DNA of 64,000 nt from Eubacteriales Family XIII. Incertae Sedis bacterium (GTDB lineage: Bacteria > Bacillota > Clostridia > Peptostreptococcales > Anaerovoracaceae), in the NCBI GenBank assembly GCA_031264295.1, contig JAISED010000063.1, positions 1 to 64,000 of the forward strand. Direction: 5' to 3'. Below the pieces are notes generated by a model. It was not told where the DNA came from. It worked only from the letters and a program-made list of their open reading frames with translations, and did no database searches. Both the position numbers and the translations under genes were made by a program. The number at the start of each line of letters is the position of its first letter. Within the stretch, counting starts at the first letter, position 1. This document shows, one piece after another, positions 9,534 through 18,125 of the stretch.

Positions 9534-9755
9534 GGGCCTACTGCCTTTCCAAATTATAGTTGACTTTCTTAGTGTACTTCTATATTGTATACCTTGACGG
9601 GCTTAATCTCAACAATAAAGACGATCTTTTTTCGCGGTGAAGATTGCAAGACTAAGTGTCGTGGTATTTTATGGCAATTCTTGTTTGTATTGGTACCCCC
9701 CCTTCGTAAAGCTGGGTCGTAATCTTGCCGTCGCAATATTCGTCTGAAAATTTAT

Positions 9756-9783
9756 TTGTTTTCTCTGTGATTTGAGTTATAAT
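9756..9783 (+). promoter_or_regulatory. Promoter of the BceRS-type operon
   Basis: TTGTTT and TATAAT are separated by 16 bases and lie about 50 bases upstream of the response-regulator start. The surrounding 9534-9832 stretch shows no convincing gene. Confidence 0.5.
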
Positions 9784-9832
9784 ATAAATATGGCTATTTA
9801 TTTTTGTACTATTATAAGGGGGAATAAAGGTT

Positions 9833-10564
9833 TTGGGTTCACGCATTTCTCGAACTTCCGTTCCGGCTGCACGTTCAACGGACGGAAGCGGCGCGTCCGC
9901 TTACAGCATCATGATCATCGAAGACGACAAAACCATCAGGCATGAGCTTAAGGCTTTGTTGGAAAAGTACAGATATACAGTCATAGCCGTGGATGAATTC
10001 TGCGACGCGGCTGATCTGGCTATCTCTTTACGTCCTCATTTAATACTGCTCGATCTGAGCCTGCCGTTTCTGGACGGTCATCAAATCTGCCGTGATATAC
10101 GTAAACGTTCCGACATCCCTATCATTATCGTCACGAGCAGAGACAACGAGCTGGATGAATTGATGAGCATCAGCCTCGGCGCCGACTATTTTGTAACCAA
10201 ACCGTACAATACCCAGATTCTCATCGCCAAGATATCCAATCTCTTGAACCGTGTCTATGCCGGCGGCGCAGCTTCGGAGATCAGATTCGGCGAGCTTTCG
10301 CTTGACCTAGGAAGGAGCACGGCCGCTTACCGCGGGCAAACTGTTGAGCTGACGAAGAATGAACTGCGCATATTGCAACTGCTCCTCGAAAACGGCGGAG
10401 TGATTGTCTCACGAGATGAGATAATGAACGCGCTGTGGCAGACCGATACCTTTGTCGACGACAACACGCTTACTGTTAACATAAACCGCCTGCGCGGGAA
10501 ATTGGCCGTTATAGGCGCTCATGGCATTTTGAAGACCAGGAGGGGACAGGGGTATTCTTTATGA
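9833..10564 (+). CDS. OmpR/PhoB-family response regulator (BceR-type)
   Basis: A 243-residue regulator: receiver domain (about 26-140) with the acidic pocket at IIEDD and phospho-acceptor Asp74 in LILLDLSLPF, conserved Lys near residue 123 in FVTKPY, then a winged-helix DNA-binding domain (about 150-243) ending in TRRGQGYSL. It starts with TTG at 9833 behind AAGGGGG; an ATG at 9911 would drop the first 26 residues, which are a low-complexity polar leader, but it has no ribosome-binding site. It overlaps the kinase gene by 4 bases. The kinase, transporter and operator downstream place it in the peptide-antibiotic sensing BceRS group. The predicted binding site at 11584-11597 would be its target. 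Confidence 0.9.
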   Translation: MGSRISRTSVPAARSTDGSGASAYSIMIIEDDKTIRHELKALLEKYRYTVIAVDEFCDAADLAISLRPHLILLDLSLPFLDGHQICRDIRKRSDIPIIIVTSRDNELDELMSISLGADYFVTKPYNTQILIAKISNLLNRVYAGGAASEIRFGELSLDLGRSTAAYRGQTVELTKNELRILQLLLENGGVIVSRDEIMNALWQTDTFVDDNTLTVNINRLRGKLAVIGAHGILKTRRGQGYSL

Positions 10565-11559
10565 GTATCAATTTTATGAGCTTTCTGCGCGATAAATTTC
10601 TATTCATCATACTCGACTTCATTATTGCGGGGTTCAGCGCCTTACTTCTCTTGGAATTGCGTGAGAATTTGTTTATTGCCCTGTTTACTCCCGCTTTGTT
10701 TTTCACAGCGGCTATTTTCTCCCTTATCCCCGAATACTATGCCAAATCCAAATATTTGAATAATTTGAAAAATATTCTCGAGCAGCTTGACGAAAAATAC
10801 CTTCTATCCGAAATCATTGAAAAGCCTAACTTTTTCGAAGGTGTTTTCTTCTATAATATGCTCAAACCTATCAACAAGTCGATGAACGACGAAATTGCAA
10901 AATACAAATTTTCGTCTATAGAATATCGTGAATTTGTCGAGCTTTGGGTGCATGAAATTAAGACGCCTATAGCGGGTGCAAAGCTCATATGCGAAAACTC
11001 CCGCAACGCTGAATTATCCTATGAGCTTGATAAAATCGAAAACTTTGTCGAACAAGCGCTTTACTATGCCCGCAGTAATAATGTGGAAAAGGATTATCTG
11101 ATTAAACGCGTCAGCCTCGCATCCCTCGTAAACAGCGTGCTACGCACGGATGCGGGATACCTCATCGCGAATAAGATCAAGATTCAGACCGAGGGGCTTG
11201 AGCTTGAGGTCTTCACAGACTCCAAATGGGTCGCCTTCATCATCAGGCAGATTATCGGCAACTCCGTGAAATACGGATGCACCCTGCTGAAGTTCGGCGC
11301 CTCAACCGGCACAAACAGTGTTTTGCTCCGCATTTGCGACGACGGCTGCGGGATCCCCGAGACTGACGTCGCCATGGTTTTCGATAAGGGTTTTACCGGG
11401 GAGAACGGCAGACGCTTTAGTAAATCAACAGGTCTGGGGCTCTATCTTTGTAAACAAATGTGCGCGAAGCTGGGTCTTGGCATTACACTTGAGTCTGCGG
11501 AAAACGAAGGAACAACAGTAGAGATCATCTTCCCGAAAAGCGAGGTGTATTTCGGGTAG
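10561..11559 (+). CDS. BceS-type intramembrane-sensing histidine kinase
   Basis: A 332-residue kinase with two closely spaced membrane helices (about 14-34 and 38-57) and almost no extracellular loop, the mark of intramembrane-sensing kinases. The dimerisation and phospho-acceptor motif is WVHEIKTPIA with His131, and the ATPase domain shows NSVKYG, DDGCGIP and STGLGLYL. Kinases of this group do not sense the drug alone but through the BceAB transporter, which is encoded just downstream. It is translationally coupled to the regulator (ATGA overlap). It would phosphorylate the regulator encoded by the previous gene. Confidence 0.9.
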   Translation: MSINFMSFLRDKFLFIILDFIIAGFSALLLLELRENLFIALFTPALFFTAAIFSLIPEYYAKSKYLNNLKNILEQLDEKYLLSEIIEKPNFFEGVFFYNMLKPINKSMNDEIAKYKFSSIEYREFVELWVHEIKTPIAGAKLICENSRNAELSYELDKIENFVEQALYYARSNNVEKDYLIKRVSLASLVNSVLRTDAGYLIANKIKIQTEGLELEVFTDSKWVAFIIRQIIGNSVKYGCTLLKFGASTGTNSVLLRICDDGCGIPETDVAMVFDKGFTGENGRRFSKSTGLGLYLCKQMCAKLGLGITLESAENEGTTVEIIFPKSEVYFG

Positions 11560-11583
11560 AAATCGGTGATGCATTCGTCAGTG

Positions 11584-11597
11584 TTACAAAACTGTAA
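11584..11597 (+). promoter_or_regulatory. Predicted BceR-type operator
   Basis: The sequence TTACA-AAAC-TGTAA is a perfect inverted repeat and matches the TNACA-N4-TGTAA consensus known for BceR-like regulators in Firmicutes. It lies between the kinase gene and the ABC transporter genes, the usual place for the regulated bceAB promoter. TATACT at 11642-11647 or TATATA at 11652-11657 could be the -10 box, with a poor -35, as expected for an activated promoter. Confidence 0.7.
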
Positions 11598-11601
11598 GTT
11601 T

Positions 11602-11640
11602 GCTGAAAGCTTGCACTATGGCAGGCTTTCAGCTTTTCGT
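11602..11640 (+). terminator. Hairpin with T-rich tail between the kinase and the transporter
   Basis: GCTGAAAGC (11602-11610) pairs perfectly with GCTTTCAGC (11625-11633), extended by an inner TGC/GCA pair, and is followed by TTTTCGTTT. It fits a rho-independent terminator ending the regulator-kinase transcript and leaving the transporter on its own regulated promoter. It is only 4 bases downstream of the operator, so it could also be part of the promoter region. Confidence 0.6.
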
Positions 11641-11807
11641 TTATACTGCCATATATAAACAAGCGCAGTCACAGTTCACACTGCGTATGCCGCAGCAGCG
11701 GCGGCGGCAGTGCGGATAAAGGTCAAATGCCGCATTCGCCGCGCCATAGACTTCGATACGGCGTCGGTGCGTACAAAAGTCGGCGGATTTAGAAATAAGG
11801 AGATACT

Positions 11808-12575
11808 ATGTCAACTATACTACAGGCGCATAATGTTGAAAAATATTATGGAAATAAAAACAATCTTACGAAGGCGTTAAACGGCATCAGTTTTAATGTC
11901 GATTCGGGCGAATATGTGGGCGTTATGGGCGCTTCAGGCAGCGGCAAGACCACGCTGCTCAACTGCGTTTCCACTATCGACACTGTTACATCAGGGAAAA
12001 TATTGATCGGCGGCGTCGATATAACTGCCATGGGCGAGAAGGCTCTGTCGAAATTCCGCAGAGAATCGCTGGGCTTCATATTCCAAGATTTCAACCTCTT
12101 GGATACCTTGACCGCCTTTGAAAATATCGCCTTGGCGCTCACAATAATGAAAACGCCGCCGCAGAAGATTCTCTCTGCGGTGAATGAGGTCGCTAATGTG
12201 CTCGAAATCACCGATGTGCTTTCCAAATACCCGTATCAGATGTCGGGCGGGCAGCGGCAGCGTGTGGCCAGCGCCAGAGCCATCGTGACCAATCCCTCTC
12301 TCATCCTGGCTGACGAACCCACAGGCGCCCTTGATTCCAAGTCCGCGCGTCTGCTGCTTGAAAGCTTCCAACGCCTCATTGCCGAACGCAAGGCCACTAT
12401 ATTGATGGTAACCCATGACGCGTTTTCTGCCAGCTATTGCACCAGAATAATGTTCATCCGCGACGGCCGCTTATTCCACCAACTTGTGCGCGGCCGCGAT
12501 ACGCGCAAGCAATTCTTCGACAAGATAATGGAAGTGGTGAGCTTACTCGGAGGTGATGGCAGTGACGTCGCTTAA
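11808..12575 (+). CDS. BceA-type ABC transporter ATP-binding protein
   Basis: A 255-residue ATPase with Walker A GASGSGKTTLL near 41, Q-loop in FIFQDFNLLD, signature MSGGQRQRV near 145, Walker B LILADEP with GALDS, and the H-loop in VTHDA. The family forms a complex with a large FtsX-type permease (next gene, overlapping) and removes cell-wall-active peptide antibiotics such as bacitracin or lantibiotics from their lipid targets while signalling to the BceS kinase. The start at 11808 follows AAGGAG. A leader of about 250 bases with an operator and a hairpin precedes it. Confidence 0.92.
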   Translation: MSTILQAHNVEKYYGNKNNLTKALNGISFNVDSGEYVGVMGASGSGKTTLLNCVSTIDTVTSGKILIGGVDITAMGEKALSKFRRESLGFIFQDFNLLDTLTAFENIALALTIMKTPPQKILSAVNEVANVLEITDVLSKYPYQMSGGQRQRVASARAIVTNPSLILADEPTGALDSKSARLLLESFQRLIAERKATILMVTHDAFSASYCTRIMFIRDGRLFHQLVRGRDTRKQFFDKIMEVVSLLGGDGSDVA

Positions 12576-14658
12576 CATAGCGGTTCAAAATGTGAAAAAG
12601 AGCTTTAAGGATTATACCATATACTTTCTCACATTGACATTCGGCGTATGTATATTTTATATATTCAATTCAATAGAAAGCCAACAGGCGGTCATGGATC
12701 TGACTTCCCGCCAATCCATGGCTCTTTCTACATTGTCGCAGATGTTGGGAATTGTTTCCATTTTCATCTCATGCATACTCGCCTTCCTGATCATCTACGC
12801 GAATGGTTTTTTGATCAAGCGCCGCAAGAAGGAGTTCGGCGTATACATGACTTTGGGCATGAGAAAAGGCCGCATATCGCGGATACTCATGTATGAAACC
12901 GTTCTCGTCGGCATACTGTCCCTGATAATGGGACTCATGCTGGGGGTTTTTCTCTCACAGGGAATGGCTATGGTAACCGCAAAGCTTATAAACGCCGATA
13001 TCAAGAGTTTCAGCTTCGTGTTTTCCGCACAGGCCGCTAAAAATGCGGTGATATATTTCGGACTGACCTTCATCCTTGTCCTGATTTTCAACATTATCAC
13101 CATAAGGCGGCAACGGCTTATAGATTTGATATATGCCGACCGTAAGAACGAACGGTTCAAGGCGCCGCATCTCAAACTGTCTATTGTCGTTTTTCTTATC
13201 GCGCTCGCCTTGATCTTATTGGCATATTTTATCGTTACACATTCAGGCGTATTCCCGACCGGTCCTGTACTTTCAGCTGCTGTCTGTATGGGCGTGGCAG
13301 GCACTTTTCTCTTCTTCTTTTCGCTGTCCGGCTTCTTCCTCAAGCTTCTGCAGCAGAACAAGAATGTTTATCTAAGTAAGTTGAATATGTTCGTGCTGCG
13401 CCAGATCAACAGCAAGATCAACACGACCTACATTTCAATCGGCTTTGTGTGTTTAATGCTCTTCGTCGCGATCTGCACGCTTTCATCCGGCATCGGCCTT
13501 GCGGAGGCGATCAAGAATGAAATGATCAGCAACGCGCCTTACAGCGCCACATTCAGCATGTACGCCGTGCGTGACATAAATGAAGAGGCCGGCGGCGCTT
13601 CCGGCAACGCAGGTGGCGCGGCTCAGGCGGTGAGCGGGGAAGCCGCACCATCTTATTACCAAGGTTTGAATATCGTAAACGCCCTGGCCTCAAACGGTGT
13701 TGACCTCACCGACTTCTCCGATGAATACCTTGAGGTTCGCTATTACGACGCCGGAACGCGCTTCCGCTTCAACACCGGCGATATACCTTTTGACCTGAAT
13801 ACGCAATATGTGAAACTGTCCGACTACAATAAATTGCGCGAAATGCAGGCCCTGCCCCCCATCGAACTGGCGGCGGACGAGTTCACGGTCAACTGCAGGA
13901 TGGGCAATGAGTGGCCGGAACATACCCTGGAGTACATCACCGAGAATCCGACGCTCAGTCTGAACGGAATCCTGCTGCGCTCCAATGTCTCCATGTTCGC
14001 GAGCATCCCGTTGATCACCTCCGAAAACTGGGATTTTGCGGCTACCATTGTCGTAAACGACGCTCTGCTTGACGGCGTCCCGGTGTCAAAGGACGTGCTT
14101 AATCTGAATTATACCTTGGACAATGATACGTATAACAGCATGTGTGAATCGGCTCTGAAGGAATTCGATTTTTCCGCGTTTTTACCGAATTTCAATGATA
14201 TAAAATTCACCGGCAATATGGAAACCCGTTTCGATATAATAGGGCGCAGTAACGAGGCGACTACTATGATAGCCTACCTCGCCGTATATCTTGGGATGAT
14301 ATTTTTGATCGCTTCTGCTACAGTGCTGGCCATCACCCAACTGTCGGAGACAAGCGATAACGTAAGGCGCTACGGTTTGCTGCGCAAACTCGGCGTTGAC
14401 GATAAGATGATAAACAGCGCTCTGTTCTCGCAGATACTCATCTACTTCGGCGCTCCGCTGGCGCTGGCGCTCGTACATTCGTTTGTGGGAATCATAGTCG
14501 CGGGCAATATTGTCGGGGTGGTGGGCGATATGTCAATCCTCGGCAGCAGTTTGTTTACAGCAGGCGTTCTGGCTCTCATATACGGCGGCTACTTCCTGTC
14601 CACTTATTGGGGCAGCAAAAACATACTCTATAAGGAGTACATGAATCAACAGGGATAA
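12562..14658 (+). CDS. BceB-type ABC transporter permease (FtsX family)
   Basis: A roughly 700-residue integral membrane protein. The N-terminal helix starts near YTIYFLTLTFGVCIFYIF, three further helices follow by residue 200, and then more central helices. A large extracellular domain (about 320-560) of the size seen in BceB proteins comes next, where the peptide ligand is recognised. Three C-terminal helices complete an FtsX-like domain. The GTG start at 12562 is preferred because GGAGG lies 8 bases upstream and it gives the family's usual N-terminus (TSLNIAVQNVKKS). Earlier GTG/ATG codons at 12553 and 12556 overlap that ribosome-binding site. The gene overlaps the ATPase gene by 14 bases. 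The extracellular domain carries an unusual glycine/alanine-rich stretch (AGGASGNAGGAAQAVSG). Confidence 0.9.
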   Translation: MTSLNIAVQNVKKSFKDYTIYFLTLTFGVCIFYIFNSIESQQAVMDLTSRQSMALSTLSQMLGIVSIFISCILAFLIIYANGFLIKRRKKEFGVYMTLGMRKGRISRILMYETVLVGILSLIMGLMLGVFLSQGMAMVTAKLINADIKSFSFVFSAQAAKNAVIYFGLTFILVLIFNIITIRRQRLIDLIYADRKNERFKAPHLKLSIVVFLIALALILLAYFIVTHSGVFPTGPVLSAAVCMGVAGTFLFFFSLSGFFLKLLQQNKNVYLSKLNMFVLRQINSKINTTYISIGFVCLMLFVAICTLSSGIGLAEAIKNEMISNAPYSATFSMYAVRDINEEAGGASGNAGGAAQAVSGEAAPSYYQGLNIVNALASNGVDLTDFSDEYLEVRYYDAGTRFRFNTGDIPFDLNTQYVKLSDYNKLREMQALPPIELAADEFTVNCRMGNEWPEHTLEYITENPTLSLNGILLRSNVSMFASIPLITSENWDFAATIVVNDALLDGVPVSKDVLNLNYTLDNDTYNSMCESALKEFDFSAFLPNFNDIKFTGNMETRFDIIGRSNEATTMIAYLAVYLGMIFLIASATVLAITQLSETSDNVRRYGLLRKLGVDDKMINSALFSQILIYFGAPLALALVHSFVGIIVAGNIVGVVGDMSILGSSLFTAGVLALIYGGYFLSTYWGSKNILYKEYMNQQG

Positions 14659-14735
14659 AATCCCGTTTATACTGATACTGAACTCAGATAAACAAGCGTA
14701 ACACCGTGCAAACGGATACATGAAAGGGGAAACTC

Positions 14736-15548
14736 ATGACTTTAAATAACGAACCTGTCAAATGGGGACTGACAGGCAGCCAACTCAAATACATCGCCGC
14801 GGCGATGATGCTCATCGACCATGTTCATCAGATGTTCGCGGCAAACGGCGTACCCGACTGGTTCACATGGATCGGACGGCCTGTAGCGCCCATATTCATT
14901 TTTCTGTGCGCGGAGGGCTTCTTCTACACACATAGCAGAAAGAAATACATGCTGCAACTGTTCATCGGATATGAATTCATGAGCATAGCATCGACATTAT
15001 TGGAAACTTTCATGCCCAATGAAAACATTGTGCTCATGAACAACATCTTCGAAACCATGTTCCTCATAACCGTTTATTCACTTATAGCCGATTTATTGCG
15101 CGGCGGCATTAAGGAAAAGAAGATATCCAAGTTTATGCTTGGTTTAGCGATCCTCCTGATATCTCTGGCTATCGCCATTGTCTCTCTCTCGCTGCTTAAT
15201 TCACCGGAACTGATGCTTTCAATGCCCAAATGGGCCTTCTTCATCATTTTCAATGTGATTCCTAATGTTGTAACTGCGGAAGGCGGCGTGACCCTCGTTC
15301 TTATGGGGCTTTTATTCTACCTGTTCAGAGAAAAGCGTATTCTGCAAATAGCTGTCATTGTACTCTTCTCGCTTGTGAGTTTTCTGACTAGTTACGGCGA
15401 CTCGAACGCACAATGGCTCATGGTCTTTGCCGCCTTGGGGATGCTGCTCTATAACGGCAAACGCGGCAGCGGCGGGAAGTATTTCTTCTACGTATTCTAC
15501 CCGGCGCACATATACATTTTGTATATACTCGCGTGTTTACTATACTGA
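14736..15548 (+). CDS. TraX-family integral membrane protein
   Basis: A 270-residue protein with about eight membrane helices. It begins with the family signature LKYIAAAMMLIDHVHQM (about 13-29) and WIGRPVAPIFIFLCAEGFFYT, typical of TraX, the pilin N-acetylation protein of F-like plasmids. Chromosomal Firmicute relatives occur widely without conjugation genes and are probably membrane acyltransferases or cell-surface modifiers. It follows the BceB-type permease by 77 bases with a good ribosome-binding site (AAAGGGGA), so it may be cotranscribed with the antibiotic-resistance transporter. A role in envelope modification is only an inference. Confidence 0.8.
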   Translation: MTLNNEPVKWGLTGSQLKYIAAAMMLIDHVHQMFAANGVPDWFTWIGRPVAPIFIFLCAEGFFYTHSRKKYMLQLFIGYEFMSIASTLLETFMPNENIVLMNNIFETMFLITVYSLIADLLRGGIKEKKISKFMLGLAILLISLAIAIVSLSLLNSPELMLSMPKWAFFIIFNVIPNVVTAEGGVTLVLMGLLFYLFREKRILQIAVIVLFSLVSFLTSYGDSNAQWLMVFAALGMLLYNGKRGSGGKYFFYVFYPAHIYILYILACLLY

Positions 15549-15585
15549 AACTCAGTCTAAACGGCTAAACGGCGGATAATCACCG

Positions 15586-18024
15586 TCAAGCTCTGTACCG
15601 TTTCTTTTCCAGATACTTCATCCCTATATACGCCTGTCCGAGCGATATTCCACCGTCGTTCGGAGGCGCGGCGATGTTGTAATATACCGAAAACCGTAAT
15701 TCTCTGAGCAGTCTCAGGCTTTCTTCCATGAGTATTTTATTCTGAAACACACCGCCGCTCAGCGCCACTTTATTGACGCCCGTCTTGTCCCTTACCCGCT
15801 CACACTCAACTGCTATAACTGCGGCGACGTCCATGTGGAATTTCAACGCCAAATCCCCGATCCGGCTTCTGCCTATGTGGTTGATGGCCTCTGCAGCGGC
15901 GTTTTCCAATAGAATCGCGCATTCACCCTCGTATCGGCTTTCATCGCTTATGCCGAGCAGCGACGCCACCGCGTCAAAAAGTCTGCCCATGCTTGAACTT
16001 TCTACTGTATTGACCCCGGATTCTATGGCGCTGATCACCTCGTTCTTATAAGGATATCTGTTCTGCCCGCAATAGTCAATTATATCGGAAATGTCCACCG
16101 ATATGATCGCAGGCAGGGCTTCAGACGGCGCCGCTTTTTTGCCTTCACGAGTTAGCTCTGGCTCACTCGACTTGTTATAATCATGCATATAACTTACCGC
16201 CGACTTCCACGCCGACTTCATCGATGTGTCGCCTCCTATCATAGGGACGTATTTTAAGTGCGCCATCCTCTCAAACTCCCAGCCCTCGCAAAGCAGGATC
16301 TCTCCGCCCCAGATCTTGCCGTCAGCCCCATATCCCGTACCGTCGAAAGCTACTCCTATCACGGGTTCTTTGATGCCGTGCTCAGCCATTACGGATGCGA
16401 TGTGCGCGTGATGATGCTGCACGCGCAATATCCGTTCTTCGCCCTCAGCCGCGGCGCCTCTCTTTTTCGTAAGCTCGGCTGCGTATTCTTCCGCGATACG
16501 CGTCGCGGCGTAAAGGGGATGCGCGTCGCAGACGATAAGCTCCGGCTCTATCCGAAATAGCGACTTCATGCGTTCAAGTCCGTCAATATATACATTTTCC
16601 GCTTCTATGGAATCCAGATCGCCGAAATATTGACTGATATAGGCGATATTCCCCTTTGTTAGGGTGAACGCCGCCTTGAGATGCCCGCCCGCAGCGAATA
16701 TCATATCGCTTTTCTCCAGTTCGTCTATGGCGTCTATATAGATCGGCGAGGGTACATATCCCTTGGAACGTCTTATCATCTGGGGACGCGCATCAATAAT
16801 CCGCACTACCGAGTCATCCATACGCGTCCTGATCGCCCGGCTGTTGTAAAGCGCTCCGTCTACCAATGGCTGCCTGCTCATCGTCTCCCACATTTCCTGC
16901 TCGTCTTTTATGATCGGCATATCCGACAGGTTGGCGCTGGTCATTATGAGCGGCCCGAGTTCCCAAGCGAGCATGTACTGCGCTCCTATCGACGGGAGGA
17001 ATGCTCCGATAAACCTGCTGCTCCTGCACACCTCTGGTGAAACAGCCACCTCGTTTGGGATTTTCCTCTTTTCCAGAAGGACTATAGGCCTCGCCGCTGA
17101 TGTAAGCAGGCTTTCCTCTTCATCATTCACATAACAGTAACGTTTTATGATCTCCATGTCAGGGAACATAAGCGCAAACGGCTTTTCCTCACGCACTTTT
17201 ATGTTTCTGAGTTTTTGCAGCGCTTCGGTATGAAACGGCGAGCAGACGAAACAGTAGCCGCCCGTCGCCTTGAAGGCTATCACCCCGCCGCCTGATATTG
17301 CGCGGATCGCACGGTGCAACGGGTCAAGGGCGCCGTCTGGCGGCCGGCAGTCTCCGCTGCGCTCTACGTCGTCTCCGCTGCGCTCTACGTCGTTGCGGCT
17401 GCCGCTGCTGCGCTCTACGTCGTCACGGCTGCCGCCATCGCGCCAGAGCAGCGTGGGACCGCACTCATGGCATGAGATGGTCTGTGCGTGATAGCGCACG
17501 TCTTCTCTATTCGTATACTCCGCTTCGCAATCCGCACACATGACAAAGTCCGCCATCGACGTATTCTCCCTATCATATGGGGTGCGATCAACTATCGTGT
17601 ATCTGGGTCCGCACGACATGCAGCTTATAAAAGGATGCAGCAGCCTGCGGTTTTGCGGATCCCGAAGCTCTTTAAGACAGCGCGGACATACGGCGAGATC
17701 GGCAGGCAAAGCCGCCGCTTCATCCTCCCCGTCCGAGCTTTGAGATATGGTGAATCCACTGTATTTTGCTATATTTTTTAATGTTTCACGTTTAATATGA
17801 ACTATTTCTCCGGGCGGCGGCAGTTCATCCTTGAGGTGCGACAAAAACCCCCTTATATCTTCGGCGGTATTTGTAACTGTTATCTCGACGAGGCCTCCCG
17901 CGTTACGCACTTCTCCGCATATTCCCAGCCTATCCGCGAGTTTCGCGGTAAATGGCCTGAAACCTACCCCCTGCACGATCCCCCAAATTGTGATTTTTTC
18001 AGTACGCTTATCCGTTTCTTTCAT
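15586..18024 (-). CDS. hypF: HypF carbamoyltransferase for NiFe-hydrogenase maturation
   Basis: An 812-residue protein with the full HypF layout: an N-terminal acylphosphatase domain with IVQGVGFRPF (about 16-25), and two zinc-finger units with cysteine pairs C113/C116, C135/C138, C163/C166 and C185/C188. A YrdC-like domain (about 235-420) and a C-terminal Kae1-like domain with HHHAHIASVMAEHG, VAFDGTGYG and LSGGVFQNKIL follow. It transfers the carbamoyl group that becomes the cyanide ligands of the NiFe centre to HypE. Oddly, no hypA-E or hydrogenase gene is near. A 30-residue stretch (about 198-227) between the zinc fingers and the YrdC domain is a repeat of the unit DDVERS and is not part of normal HypF. 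The gene is convergent with the TraX gene. Confidence 0.93.
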   Translation of the reverse strand: MKETDKRTEKITIWGIVQGVGFRPFTAKLADRLGICGEVRNAGGLVEITVTNTAEDIRGFLSHLKDELPPPGEIVHIKRETLKNIAKYSGFTISQSSDGEDEAAALPADLAVCPRCLKELRDPQNRRLLHPFISCMSCGPRYTIVDRTPYDRENTSMADFVMCADCEAEYTNREDVRYHAQTISCHECGPTLLWRDGGSRDDVERSSGSRNDVERSGDDVERSGDCRPPDGALDPLHRAIRAISGGGVIAFKATGGYCFVCSPFHTEALQKLRNIKVREEKPFALMFPDMEIIKRYCYVNDEEESLLTSAARPIVLLEKRKIPNEVAVSPEVCRSSRFIGAFLPSIGAQYMLAWELGPLIMTSANLSDMPIIKDEQEMWETMSRQPLVDGALYNSRAIRTRMDDSVVRIIDARPQMIRRSKGYVPSPIYIDAIDELEKSDMIFAAGGHLKAAFTLTKGNIAYISQYFGDLDSIEAENVYIDGLERMKSLFRIEPELIVCDAHPLYAATRIAEEYAAELTKKRGAAAEGEERILRVQHHHAHIASVMAEHGIKEPVIGVAFDGTGYGADGKIWGGEILLCEGWEFERMAHLKYVPMIGGDTSMKSAWKSAVSYMHDYNKSSEPELTREGKKAAPSEALPAIISVDISDIIDYCGQNRYPYKNEVISAIESGVNTVESSSMGRLFDAVASLLGISDESRYEGECAILLENAAAEAINHIGRSRIGDLALKFHMDVAAVIAVECERVRDKTGVNKVALSGGVFQNKILMEESLRLLRELRFSVYYNIAAPPNDGGISLGQAYIGMKYLEKKRYRA
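17356..17423 (+). repeat. Three copies of a 17-base repeat inside hypF
   Basis: GCTGCGCTCTACGTCGT occurs exactly at 17356-17372, 17377-17393 and 17407-17423. The offsets are 21 and 30 bases, both multiples of three, so the hypF frame survives. The copies encode DDVERS units on the reverse strand, in a linker between folded domains. Confidence 0.9.
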
Positions 18025-18125
18025 TCTACGCCTGCGCGCCTTTCCTCTCGCCTGCGCCGAAGGTTCAACCGTTGTTCCACGTCCGCGCCGTCCGGCATCC
18101 TGTTATTCCGCGCCTGCGCGCCGTC

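Noticed and set aside
9652..9846. 64-codon reverse-strand frame before the response regulator
   Set aside because: It overlaps the promoter and start of the forward operon and has no ribosome-binding site.
14736..15548. Conjugative element because of the TraX-like gene
   Set aside because: No relaxase, coupling protein or type IV secretion gene is nearby; chromosomal TraX relatives are common.
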